Source of the DNA: JAOTVV01 sp039591075 | Lineage (GTDB): Bacteria > Gemmatimonadota > Gemmatimonadetes > Gemmatimonadales > GWC2-71-9 | DNA: 64,000 nucleotides | Reading direction: 5' to 3' | NCBI GenBank assembly: GCA_039591075.1 | Contig: JBDHEI010000006.1 | Span: forward strand, 1 to 64,000 | In this document: in pieces, positions 26,273 through 34,791 of the stretch | Layout of the letters: the number at the start of each line of letters is the position of its first letter | How positions within the stretch are numbered: position 1 is the first letter of the stretch | Notes under the pieces: model-generated | Seen by the model: the letters and a program-made list of their open reading frames with translations, nothing else | Database searches by the model: none | What the model was told of the DNA's origin: nothing | Translations under genes and position numbers: made by a program

Positions 26273-28145
26273 TCCGGTTCCGCGAGCCCGCACCGCCTGG
26301 CAGTGGTTGCGGGGGTTCCTGCTGCTTGGCGTGCTCGCGGCGGGTGTCGTCGCCGCCGGCGCGAAACTCTGGCAGGATATCGACATTCAGCGCCTAACCC
26401 GGAGCGTGATCCTGGCCGACCCGCTCACGGTGCCTCCGGCGCTCGCACCGGCCCCTGCTGCATCGTCACCGCGACCGTACCACGCCGTGCTGTACTACAC
26501 TCACGCCAGCGCGCGGCATTTCCCCGACTCGACCTACTACCCCACGTTACTGGATCGCTGGGAAGGCCTCATCGCCGCCACCGGAGTCCGGGTTTCGCGC
26601 GTCTCCAGTGCCGCGCAGGTGGACGCACTCGACGCAGAGGACGTGGTGGTGGTTCCGTCGGCGGTCTGCCTGGGAACCGGCGAGATCGACGCGCTGCGTG
26701 ACCACGCGGATAGCGGGGGTGGCCTCCTCATCACATGGGCCGCCGGCGCGCGGGACTCCGTCTGCAACTGGCGTGGGTGGGGCGCGGTGACCGCACTCAC
26801 GGGAAGCCGGGACATTCGCGAGTTGGAGCCCCGGAGTGGGCTCTATCTCACCATCCCGAGCGACGTCGCCCTCTCGCCGGGATTCGACCCGGGCACACGG
26901 GTGGAGTTGCGCTACGAGTCCCAACTTGCAGCCCAAGCCCAAGGGGCACGCATCTACTGGTCGGACTGGGCGCTAAACGTAGCTCCCGTAGCCGGCGCGA
27001 ATCCGTTCAATGCCGCCGTCCTCGCCGACGTGACGGATGCCGGTGGCCGCATTGTCTGGTTCGGCTTTCGCTTGGCCCAGGGAGCGCGTCCCGAAGACGA
27101 GCAGCGCCTCGAAGCACTCGCGGCCAGCGGCGTGCGATGGGCCGCCGGCGTGCCAACAGCCGAGATTCTCCCGTGGCCCAATGGTGCTCGGGCCGGTCTC
27201 CTCATTGCCCAAGACGTGGAGTCGGGATTCCCGAATGCCGCGGCGCTCGCGGCGCTCGTGAGGCGGAAGGCTGTCCCCGTCACGTTCTTCGTGGTCTCGC
27301 GCCTCGCGCTCGATTACCCGGAGCTCGCCGAGCCACTCAGCACCGTGGGCGAAGTTGGGAGTCAGACGTCCGACCACACGGTCTTGTCCGGTCTCTCGTT
27401 GGGGGATCAGCGTGCCCGCCTGAGCCGTACCTGGGCGGAGGTACGCGGCTGGACCGGTGACTCGGCTTTCGGCCTGCATCCTCCGGAAGAACGGTTCGAC
27501 GCCAACACACTGCGTGCGTGGCGTGACGTCGGTGGATCGTACGTGGTGGCCGTGAACGAGTCGCGAACCGGGAGTCCCGAGGTCTTCGAGACTCGGAGCG
27601 GAGAGATCGTACTCCTGCCCAGAATCATCAAGGATGACTACAACGTCTTCATCCAGGACGGTGCGCTGCGCTCCCGCCGCTTGTTGGAGGCTTATCTCGA
27701 AGGACTGACCAAGGTGCGATCGCTCGGTGGCCTGGCCGTCGTCTCACTGCGGAGCCAGGTCGGTGGCGATCCCGGACGGGTCAAGGTGATCGGTGAGGTG
27801 ATCGACAGCGCTCGAGCGGCTGGGGACTGGTGGATCGCCTCCGGTCGTGACATCGCCTCGTGGTGGTCCGCCCGGCGATCATCGTCACTGCGGTTTCTCG
27901 AGACCGTTGGCGACGAGATCGCGGTGGAAGTTGCCGCGCCCGCCAACGCACCATTGTCCGACGCCTGGCTCCACGTACTCCTTCCCAGAAACTCCGCTGC
28001 ACTCGTTCCCTACGTGGAGCGCCGGGCGGTAGCCTACGCCGAAACGCCGTTGGGATTGCGCGTGGCCCTTCCCGACGTCGCACCCGGCGAGCAAGTCGTC
28101 GTCACGCTCGTCGAGAGACCCGGAACCACCGCAACGGGCAACTGA
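26256..28145 (+). CDS. Membrane-anchored NodB-like polysaccharide deacetylase with altered motifs
   Basis: From ATG 26256 the product has 629 residues. A signal anchor lies at 15-37, a flavodoxin/GATase-like domain at about 72-300 (AVLYYTHASARHFPD, EDVVVVPSAVCLG, GGGLLITWAAG), and a NodB-type fold at about 305-560. In the NodB part the usual TFDD is IAQDVE (Asp320), HSxxH is TSDH (371-374), and the motif-3 arginine region is HPPEE (408-412), so activity is uncertain. It overlaps the preceding 70-residue gene by 17 bases and closes the operon. PgaB, which also couples a deacetylase with a second domain, is the nearest functional parallel. Confidence 0.7.
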   Translation: MSPKRDPVPRARTAWQWLRGFLLLGVLAAGVVAAGAKLWQDIDIQRLTRSVILADPLTVPPALAPAPAASSPRPYHAVLYYTHASARHFPDSTYYPTLLDRWEGLIAATGVRVSRVSSAAQVDALDAEDVVVVPSAVCLGTGEIDALRDHADSGGGLLITWAAGARDSVCNWRGWGAVTALTGSRDIRELEPRSGLYLTIPSDVALSPGFDPGTRVELRYESQLAAQAQGARIYWSDWALNVAPVAGANPFNAAVLADVTDAGGRIVWFGFRLAQGARPEDEQRLEALAASGVRWAAGVPTAEILPWPNGARAGLLIAQDVESGFPNAAALAALVRRKAVPVTFFVVSRLALDYPELAEPLSTVGEVGSQTSDHTVLSGLSLGDQRARLSRTWAEVRGWTGDSAFGLHPPEERFDANTLRAWRDVGGSYVVAVNESRTGSPEVFETRSGEIVLLPRIIKDDYNVFIQDGALRSRRLLEAYLEGLTKVRSLGGLAVVSLRSQVGGDPGRVKVIGEVIDSARAAGDWWIASGRDIASWWSARRSSSLRFLETVGDEIAVEVAAPANAPLSDAWLHVLLPRNSAALVPYVERRAVAYAETPLGLRVALPDVAPGEQVVVTLVERPGTTATGN

Positions 28146-28266
28146 CCGCGAGCCCAACCTGCGACCGGATTGGGCGCACGATCCATCTGCGCCGAGTTGT
28201 TCAATCGCCAGCTGACCGCCATGCTCCCTCTCCCGGTATATTTCCACCATCGGAAGAGTGCATCCC

Positions 28267-29706
28267 ATGCCTCCAATCGAAGTCCACCGTGTCGACGCGT
28301 ACCGCTGGCGGGTGAAGCGGTCGGGTGGCATGCGCACTGATGGGCTCATCTTTGCCGACGACCAACTGATGCACGATCTCGAAGGAGACCAGTGCATTCA
28401 GCAGGTCGTGAACGTTGCGCATCTCCCCGGCATCGTTGGCCCATCGATTGCCATGCCCGACATTCACTGGGGCTACGGATTCCCCATTGGTGGCGTCGCC
28501 GCATTCGACGAGCACGAGGGTGTCATCTCCCCCGGAGGCGTCGGCTACGACATCAACTGCGGTGTGCGCCTGCTCCGGACCCCGCTCCCGCTCGCCGAGA
28601 TTCGGCCCAAACTCGCAAGACTCATGGACACGCTGTATCAGGGGATCCCTTCGGGCGTGGGATCGGCGCGATCCGACATCAAACTCTCACTCAAAGAGCT
28701 CGACCGCGTGCTGGAACAGGGCGCCAAGTGGACGGTGGACCAGGGCTACGGCACCCCGAGCGATCTCGACGCCATCGAGGCCAACGGGCGCCTCCCCGGA
28801 GAACCCGACCGTGTGAGCGCACGCGCCAAGGAGCGGGGCCGCTCACAGCTCGGCACCGTCGGCAGCGGCAACCACTTCGTGGAAGTGGGCTACGTGGCGG
28901 AGGTGTTCGACGAAGGAATCGCCGCCCGACTCGGCCTCGGCGCCGGAACCGTCACGTTCTTCATCCATTCGGGCTCGCGCGGCCTGGGCTATCAGGTGTG
29001 CGACGACCATCTCGACGTCATGGTCCGGGCCGCCGCGCGATACGGCATTGACCTGCCCGACAAGCAGCTCTGCTGCGCCCCCTTGCCGAGCGCCGAGGCC
29101 AAGGCTTATTTCGGCGCCATGAACGCCGCTGCCAACTATGCGTTCGCCAACCGCCAGTTGATGGCCCACTTCGTCCGGAAGGCGCTCGGCACCGTGTTCG
29201 CGCCGGACGTCGCCGACCGCACCACGTTGGTGTACGACGTGGCCCACAACATTGCCAAGTTCGAGACCCACGAGGTCGACGGTCAAAAACGACGGGTGTG
29301 TGTCCACCGCAAAGGCGCGACTCGCGCGTTCCCGCCGGGCCACCCCGAGCTTGGCGATCGGTACCGCGATATCGGCCAGCCCGTGCTCATCCCGGGCGAC
29401 ATGGGTCGCTACTCGTTCGTGCTCGTCGGGACCGCGGGCGCGTTTGCCGAGACGTTCGGCTCGACGTGTCACGGCGCAGGCCGGCGCATGAGCCGGCATC
29501 AGGCCAAGAAGCTGGCGCGACCGCGCAACGTGCCCAAGGAGTTGGAGGAGCGCGGTATTCTCGTCCGTGCCGCGAGCCGCCGGACCGTGGATGAAGAGAT
29601 CCCCGAGGCATACAAGGACGTACGCCAAGTGGTGGACGTGGTGCATGGCGCGGGCATCGGAAAGAAAGTCGTGAAGCTCGTGCCGATCGGGGTGTTAAAG
29701 GGGTGA
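28267..29706 (+). CDS. rtcB: RNA-splicing ligase RtcB
   Basis: The 479-residue product joins 2',3'-cyclic phosphate or 3'-phosphate RNA ends to 5'-OH ends using GTP and Mn2+. Family motifs are all visible: PDIHWGYGFPIGG, GVGYDINCGVR, GSGNHFVE, IHSGSRGLGYQ, YDVAHNIAK and the guanylylation region STCHGAGRRMSR. The length is that of the long RtcB class. ATG 28267 has GGAAG upstream; GTG 28258 is possible. No archease or RNA cyclase gene is adjacent. Its stop overlaps the start of the next gene by 4 bases. Confidence 0.95.
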   Translation: MPPIEVHRVDAYRWRVKRSGGMRTDGLIFADDQLMHDLEGDQCIQQVVNVAHLPGIVGPSIAMPDIHWGYGFPIGGVAAFDEHEGVISPGGVGYDINCGVRLLRTPLPLAEIRPKLARLMDTLYQGIPSGVGSARSDIKLSLKELDRVLEQGAKWTVDQGYGTPSDLDAIEANGRLPGEPDRVSARAKERGRSQLGTVGSGNHFVEVGYVAEVFDEGIAARLGLGAGTVTFFIHSGSRGLGYQVCDDHLDVMVRAAARYGIDLPDKQLCCAPLPSAEAKAYFGAMNAAANYAFANRQLMAHFVRKALGTVFAPDVADRTTLVYDVAHNIAKFETHEVDGQKRRVCVHRKGATRAFPPGHPELGDRYRDIGQPVLIPGDMGRYSFVLVGTAGAFAETFGSTCHGAGRRMSRHQAKKLARPRNVPKELEERGILVRAASRRTVDEEIPEAYKDVRQVVDVVHGAGIGKKVVKLVPIGVLKG

Positions 29707-31556
29707 CCGGCCTCGAGCGAATCCCCACCGTCCTGGTTCCCGACGACGACGACCTCATCGCCCTCGTGGCCGATCGCATTGCGACGGTCATCGACAGCGC
29801 AGTCGCCGAGTCCGGCCGCTGCGTGCTCGGACTCGCCACAGGCAGCACGCCACTCGGGATCTACCGCGAGTTGATCCGTCGTCACGGTGCGGGGGCGCTC
29901 GACTTCTCGAACGTGATCACGTTCAATCTCGACGAGTACTACCCGATGCCCCCCGAGAGCCCGCACAGCTATCGGCGGTACATGTGGGAGAACTTCTTCG
30001 CCCACGTGAACGTGAAGCCGGAGAACGTCCACATCCCCGATGGAACGACGTCCCGCGCGCAGCTGCGGGCTGCCGGCCAAAAGTATGAGGCAGCGATCCA
30101 CGCTGCCGGTGGCATCGACCTCCAGATCCTCGGCATTGGCAAGACAGGGCACATCGGCTTCAACGAGCCAGGCTCCGCGCGTGGGTCGCGAACACGGCTG
30201 GTCACCCTCGATACCGTGACCCGCCGAGATGCCGCGGCCGATTTTTTCGGTGAGGACAACGTGCCGCGCGAGGCGATCACGATGGGAGTCGGCACGATCC
30301 TCGAGGCGCGGGAGATCGCACTGATTGCCACGGGCGAGCACAAGGCGGAGATCGTGCGACGCGCCGTGGAAGGCGACGTCTCCCAGGATGTGGCGGCCAC
30401 GTTCCTGCAGAATCACCCCGGCGCGACCGTCTATCTCGATGCGGCGGCCGCGGCCAACCTCACGCGGATCGCCACCCCGTGGCTGCTCGAACCCGTCGAG
30501 TGGAGCCCGGAGATGAGCGAGCGCGCGGTCGTGTGGCTGGCCGGGCGAACCGGCAAGGCGATCCTCAAACTCAGCGCCAAGGATTACGCGGAGAACCACC
30601 TGAGCCCGCTCCTCGCCCAGCATGGCTCGCCAGGAGCGATCAACGGCGAAGTGTTCAACCGGTTGCGTGACAAGATCCGGGGACGCGCGCGGCTCCCCAA
30701 GGACCGTCGCGTCCTGGTGTTTTCGCCCCACCCCGACGACGACGTGATCTCGATGGGCGGCATGCTCGGTAAGCTCAACGAGAACGGCAACACGATCGTG
30801 GTCGCCTACATGACGAGCGGCAACATCGCCGTGTTCGATGACGACGTGCGACGCTATCTCGACTTCGTCGACCGCGCGGCCGAGCCACTGGAGATCGCGC
30901 GCGCCGCGCTCGATGCGAGGCGCTTGGCGGCCGATCGGAGCCTCGACCAGAAGCGGCCAGGTGACGTGGATATTCCTCTCGTGCAGGAGCTGAAAAAGGT
31001 CATCCGCGAGTGCGAGGCCATCTCGGCGCTCGAGTCGTTTGGTCTTGCCGCAAATACCGGCCGGTTTCTCAACCTGCCATTTTACCGAACGGGGCAGGTA
31101 CGCAAGCTGCCTATCGGACCGGAGGACGTGCGGATCGTCAGCGCGTTGCTGGACGAGGTTCGACCCGACATCGTGTTCGTCGCCGGCGACCTCTCCGATC
31201 CGCACGGCACTCACCGTATGTGCAAGCAGGCCATCGAGCGCGCACTCGCCGACCGTCCCGATCTAGCCCCCGAGGTCTGGTATTACCGCGGCGCGTGGCA
31301 GGAGTGGTCCATCACGGAGGCCGACGCGCTCGTGCCGTTGTCCTACGAGGAGCTCCATAGAAAGATCACGGCCATTTTCAAGCACGAGTCGCAGAAAGAC
31401 ACGGCCCCGTTTCCCGGACCGCACGATGAACGGGAGTTCTGGCAGCGGGTCGAGGCACGGAACCTCGAGACCGCAGCAATCGCCGACCAGCTCGGGCTAG
31501 CTGAGTACTACGCCATGGAGGCGTACGTCGTCCGCAGAACCTCCGGTAACGGCTGA
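29703..31556 (+). CDS. NagB-like glucosamine-6-phosphate deaminase fused to a PIG-L deacetylase
   Basis: The 617-residue product has a NagB domain in residues 1-280 (LATGSTPLGIYRELIRRHG, FNLDEYYPM, GIGKTGHIGFNEPG) and a PIG-L/LmbE domain from about 325 to 600 (VFSPHPDDDVISMGG, SDPHGTHR), both with their metal or active-site residues. Deacetylation of N-acetylglucosamine-6-P followed by deamination to fructose-6-P is the obvious two-step reading, though the PIG-L part may act on another amino-sugar. Such fusions are known from Bacteroidota. GTG 29703 overlaps the rtcB stop; together with the upstream exopolysaccharide genes it suggests amino-sugar recycling. Confidence 0.8.
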   Translation: MTGLERIPTVLVPDDDDLIALVADRIATVIDSAVAESGRCVLGLATGSTPLGIYRELIRRHGAGALDFSNVITFNLDEYYPMPPESPHSYRRYMWENFFAHVNVKPENVHIPDGTTSRAQLRAAGQKYEAAIHAAGGIDLQILGIGKTGHIGFNEPGSARGSRTRLVTLDTVTRRDAAADFFGEDNVPREAITMGVGTILEAREIALIATGEHKAEIVRRAVEGDVSQDVAATFLQNHPGATVYLDAAAAANLTRIATPWLLEPVEWSPEMSERAVVWLAGRTGKAILKLSAKDYAENHLSPLLAQHGSPGAINGEVFNRLRDKIRGRARLPKDRRVLVFSPHPDDDVISMGGMLGKLNENGNTIVVAYMTSGNIAVFDDDVRRYLDFVDRAAEPLEIARAALDARRLAADRSLDQKRPGDVDIPLVQELKKVIRECEAISALESFGLAANTGRFLNLPFYRTGQVRKLPIGPEDVRIVSALLDEVRPDIVFVAGDLSDPHGTHRMCKQAIERALADRPDLAPEVWYYRGAWQEWSITEADALVPLSYEELHRKITAIFKHESQKDTAPFPGPHDEREFWQRVEARNLETAAIADQLGLAEYYAMEAYVVRRTSGNG

Positions 31557-31622
31557 CGTCGCGGTACCCTGTTCTCGAGGCTCGCCGCCTGCACCTGACC
31601 GGTGGTCCTGTCCGTCCCCTGC

Positions 31623-32177
31623 CTATTCCGCCAGTAGGCCTTGGACTTCCTCCTGGGCTTCCAGCAACCGCTGGATGTCGGCCGCTACCTCGCGCGCGGT
31701 GCCGAGCCGGCTGGTAACACTCGCTACCTCGATGGTGCCCGCCGACAATCGCAAGAAGTCGAGCCGCAGCGTCTCGAGCGCCGCCACCGCGTCTTGCATT
31801 CGCCGTTGCGCCTGATCACGTAACCCAGTGATTCGCTGCTGCACGTCGACCCGCCTCTCGGCAGGCACCGATCCGTGCGCAGCGGAGAACTGGAGGGCGT
31901 CGGTGCATTCGTCCACGAGGTGGCGCATCCGCTGCGCGTCGTCTTCCAGCCCGCGGACGACGTCACGCAAGTCGGGCATGGACCGGCGCGTCGCGGGCGG
32001 CAATGCCTCGTACAGGCTCACCACCGCGGCTCCAACCGCCAGTTCGGTGGGCCGCCCGGTGAGCGCCGTCGACGGAAGCGCCGTCCGCTTGAGTCCGATG
32101 CCGGAAAGCCGGAACAGCCAGTCACCAACCCGACCCTTCCAGCGCTTCCACCGCCGGCGTGCCTTCTTGTCGGAGCG
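31623..32177 (-). pseudogene. C-terminal part of the frameshifted kinase gene
   Basis: The frame ending at 31623 is coding-like back to about 32177: RWKRWKGRVGDWLFRLSGIGLKRTALPSTALTGRPTELAVG followed by coiled-coil helices (LYEALPPATRRSMPDLRDVVRGLEDDAQRM..., ALETLRLDFLRL). It continues directly from the kinase once a one-base shift near 32170-32180 is allowed. Read alone, GTG 32024 could start a 133-residue helical protein, but the conserved residues before it argue against that. Confidence 0.55.
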
Positions 32178-33522
32178 CCCGGTCGGCGCGCAGGCCGGTC
32201 ACGGCACCCGTCAACGCCAACGCGCCTGACGAGAGGTACATCATCATGAGCGCGGCTTCAGATGGATACGCACCGGCGAGGATGGCGCCGATCAACCCGA
32301 TGGCGCCGGCAAAACCGCCATACGCGATACGCCGCAGGCGGGTAGCATGCTCTCGATACCGCTCGCCATAGAGAAACACCAGTTCTTCCTGGCGCGACTC
32401 GAGATCCTGGCGCAGCGCTTGAACGACATCGTCTCGGGCATACCCGGAGCGCAGCACACCGCGGATACGTCGGATGTACCCGATGAGTGGCAGCGACACG
32501 GCACCGGCCAGGAGCGCCAGGAGCGCCGGGGCGCGCGCCAACCCGGGCATAGTGAACACGGCGGCGATCGTGACTGGACCGAGCCACATGAGCAGGAGCA
32601 CGTAGAAGAGCCCCACCGACCGCTCTCCGCTGCGCTTCAACTGCTCCACGAACAGGCGCACTGGCACCGGCACCTCCCGCCGCACGTCGAGCGCGGCGCC
32701 GAGCCGGTCGGCAAGATCCAACGCCGCGTCCACCCGCTGCTCGCGGTCCTTCACCAGACAGCGATCGACGATGTCGCCAAGTCTGGCCGGGATCCCGGGC
32801 GCCAGGGTGGCGAGCTTCGGTGGATCGGTGCTGAGGTGATGTCCCATCATCTTGGCCGGAGAGCTGGCGTCGAAGGGGTACCGCCCCGCTAGCACGAGAA
32901 ATCCCAGCACGCCCAACGAGTACAGGTCGCTCCGGGCGTCGACCGGCTCACCGCGGACCTGCTCGGGGCTCATGAACTCCGGCGTCCCGACCACCTCGCC
33001 TTCCTCATTCGTCGATTCGACGACCGCGATGCCGAAATCGGTCACGAGTGCGCGGCCGCTTCCCTGCTCCAATAGGATGTTGTCCGCCTTGATGTCGCGA
33101 TGCACGACACCCTGGCCATGCGCGTAGACCAACGCCCACGCGATTTCCCGAAGCACGCGCACGCCTTCGCGTACCAGGAGCGGGCCGCCGTTGGCGATGC
33201 GCTGCGCCAGGGTCTGGCCCTCCACGTACGTCATGACGAAGAACACGAGATCGCCCTGTTCCTCGACCGCATGGATCGGCACGATGTGCGGATGAGAGAG
33301 CTTCGCCGCCGTGCGTGCCTCGTTCAGGAACCGCTCCCGCAGGTGAGGCTGCCGCGCGAGGTGCGGCAGGAGCAGTTTGATGGCCACCGGCCGATCGAGC
33401 ATTACGTCCCGCGCGAGGAACACCACACCCATGCCGCCCCGCCCAATCTCGCGATCGAGCGAGTAGCGACCGGCAACCTGCTCCTGTAGGTCGAGAAACT
33501 CGGACGTGAGGGCGCTGGACAT
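32122..33522 (-). CDS. Membrane-bound Ser/Thr protein kinase (C-terminus cut by frameshift)
   Basis: The 466-residue product has a Hanks-type kinase domain (~20-275): GRGGMGVVF glycine loop, VAIKLL lysine, HRDIKADN catalytic loop, TDFG and GTPEFMSPEQ. Two pairs of membrane helices follow (~305-345, 395-435). The frame ends in an unconserved tail (VEALEGSGW) where the next frame reads on for another ~180 codons, so the natural protein is probably about 630 residues. It starts 45 bases downstream of the strong UUCG terminator of the RNA transcript. Confidence 0.85.
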   Translation of the reverse strand: MSSALTSEFLDLQEQVAGRYSLDREIGRGGMGVVFLARDVMLDRPVAIKLLLPHLARQPHLRERFLNEARTAAKLSHPHIVPIHAVEEQGDLVFFVMTYVEGQTLAQRIANGGPLLVREGVRVLREIAWALVYAHGQGVVHRDIKADNILLEQGSGRALVTDFGIAVVESTNEEGEVVGTPEFMSPEQVRGEPVDARSDLYSLGVLGFLVLAGRYPFDASSPAKMMGHHLSTDPPKLATLAPGIPARLGDIVDRCLVKDREQRVDAALDLADRLGAALDVRREVPVPVRLFVEQLKRSGERSVGLFYVLLLMWLGPVTIAAVFTMPGLARAPALLALLAGAVSLPLIGYIRRIRGVLRSGYARDDVVQALRQDLESRQEELVFLYGERYREHATRLRRIAYGGFAGAIGLIGAILAGAYPSEAALMMMYLSSGALALTGAVTGLRADRALRQEGTPAVEALEGSGW

Positions 33523-33566
33523 CCCGGAGAATGTCGGACACCCCGGGAGACGGTCAAGACCGCAAG

Positions 33567-33608
33567 AAAAAAAGAGGCGGCCCGTTCACCCGAAGGTGAC
33601 GGACCGCC
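33567..33608 (-). terminator. Strong intrinsic terminator with UUCG tetraloop
   Basis: On the minus strand GGCGGTCCGTCACC - TTCG - GGTGAACGGGCCGCC forms a ~14-bp stem with one bulge, closed by a C-G pair over a UUCG tetraloop and followed by CTC and seven T. It ends the transcript that starts near 33997 and isolates it from the kinase gene. Confidence 0.85.
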
Positions 33609-33997
33609 CCACGCGCTGGCTACCCGGAGTCAGGGGATTGACTCCCGCTGTTCTTCTTCCCGCCGCCACTGCTTGGGCTGCTTCACCCGCTGTAGGGCGG
33701 TCGGGAGCTCCGGCTTCCATTCCCAGGCGGCCTGGCCGGGCCGCAAGGTTCACCGGCGCGAGCGCTGCGAGTCAGCTGGGTCGCGGACCAGCTTCTCACA
33801 CTGCACACCGAGGCGCCACATCGGCGTGGGCAAGGCACGCGACTGGCCTTGCCTGCCCGGGAGGAGTGATTCACCCGGATCTTCGGACGCCCGAAGCCCT
33901 TTGTATGCGTCGGCATCCTCCCCGGAATTCCCTCCGCGAGCCGCCACGCAGGGCGTGGCGGAGACTAGTGAGGTCCCGACCCTTCCCCTACTTGGCA
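33567..33997 (-). ncRNA. Unidentified structured RNA, about 430 nt
   Basis: Between a promoter-like sequence (34004-34031) and a very strong terminator lies GC-rich sequence with no open frame of coding character on the minus strand. It has several obvious hairpins, such as CCGCCACGC-CCT-GCGTGGCGG (about 33942-33962), GGGCTTCGGGCGTCC..., and GGAGTCA-ATCCCC-TGACTCC (near 33630). Its size is that of RNase P RNA or tmRNA. I looked for the RNase P core (GAGGAAAGTCCGG, ACAGAA), tmRNA ends and tag, and the SRP Alu/GGAAG core, and did not find any convincingly. It may be a divergent member of those or a new class. Confidence 0.5.
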
Positions 33998-34003
33998 CCG
34001 CTC

Positions 34004-34031
34004 AATTTAGGCACCGGATAACACCGCGCAA
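34004..34031 (-). promoter_or_regulatory. Sigma70-like promoter of the structured RNA
   Basis: On the minus strand TTGCGC (34031-34026), a 16-base spacer and TAAATT (34009-34004) form a plausible -35/-10 pair. Transcription would begin near 33997. The A+T-rich -10 stands out in a GC-rich region. Confidence 0.5.
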
Positions 34032-34230
34032 GTGCCGATCTTTCTTCGGCTTACGCCACTTCATGTGGTTGGAATGTGGATCGACGGTCCGCGGTTTTGC
34101 TGACGTTCTGGCAGGCTTTCCACTCGATGTGGAGTTGTGCAAAAGTGCCGCCCACACGCTTCCACATCGCAGCGAAGCTGCCGGGGGGAGCGGCGGTGTT
34201 GAGCGAGGGTGGGGCCTGGCCAGAAATGGC

Positions 34231-34791
34231 TCAGTCTGAAGGAAGGCGCGGCTCGATCTTGATGCCCGCAGCGCCGGCGAAGCGCGCAGAGGCCCCGTGG
34301 AGCGCGAGCAGCGATTGCTCGAGTCGACTTGTGCGGTATGGGCCCCACGCCTTGAGAGAGTCGGCCCACTGGCCGGGGCCCGTGGGGGCCAGGCCCTGCT
34401 CGCATAGATCCCGCAGCACGCGGCGGACCGATCGCATTTGCTGCACGAGATCATGCTCGGCCACACGCAGCTCATCCGCGCGCGGTCCCGGACGCGGATT
34501 CACGCGCACGCCAGGCTCGGTTTCCACGAGGGTGGCGCCAAGCGCCTGGCAGGAGGACTGGAGCCGGCGAGACCGGTTCTCGACAGTTCGCGCACCGGCG
34601 CTCTGGAGGTCGCGGCGAAACCGATCGAGGTCCGACCGCACCCGCGAGACAGAATCGCGGAGGGTAACAAGTGCCGTTCGGTATCGCTGGGTCACGCTGT
34701 CCGACGGCGCTACATCCTGCGCGTGACCGTCGGCCCAGCTGCCCACAAGTGCGGCACAGGCCATGATCGCGACAAGCGGCAGCCGACTCAC
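34231..34791 (-). CDS. Exported helical protein, unknown function
   Basis: The 186-residue product has a signal peptide (VSRLPLVAIMACAALVGSWADGHAQD) and a mature part that is nearly all amphipathic helix with heptad character (YRTALVTLRDSVSRVRSDLDRFRRDL, HDLVQQMRSVRRVLRDLCEQ). GTG 34791 overlaps the upstream stop by four bases, so the two genes are coupled. I know no family. Confidence 0.6.
   Translation of the reverse strand: MSRLPLVAIMACAALVGSWADGHAQDVAPSDSVTQRYRTALVTLRDSVSRVRSDLDRFRRDLQSAGARTVENRSRRLQSSCQALGATLVETEPGVRVNPRPGPRADELRVAEHDLVQQMRSVRRVLRDLCEQGLAPTGPGQWADSLKAWGPYRTSRLEQSLLALHGASARFAGAAGIKIEPRLPSD

Noticed and set aside
29499..31214. Long open minus-strand frame opposite rtcB and the NagB fusion
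   Set aside because: It is a GC-rich shadow of a well-supported plus-strand gene and has no family resemblance.
33683..33998. Open minus-strand frames of 77 and 82 codons inside the structured RNA
   Set aside because: They have no ribosome-binding sites and no recognisable family, and their coding character is poor. The delimited transcript with hairpins fits an RNA better.
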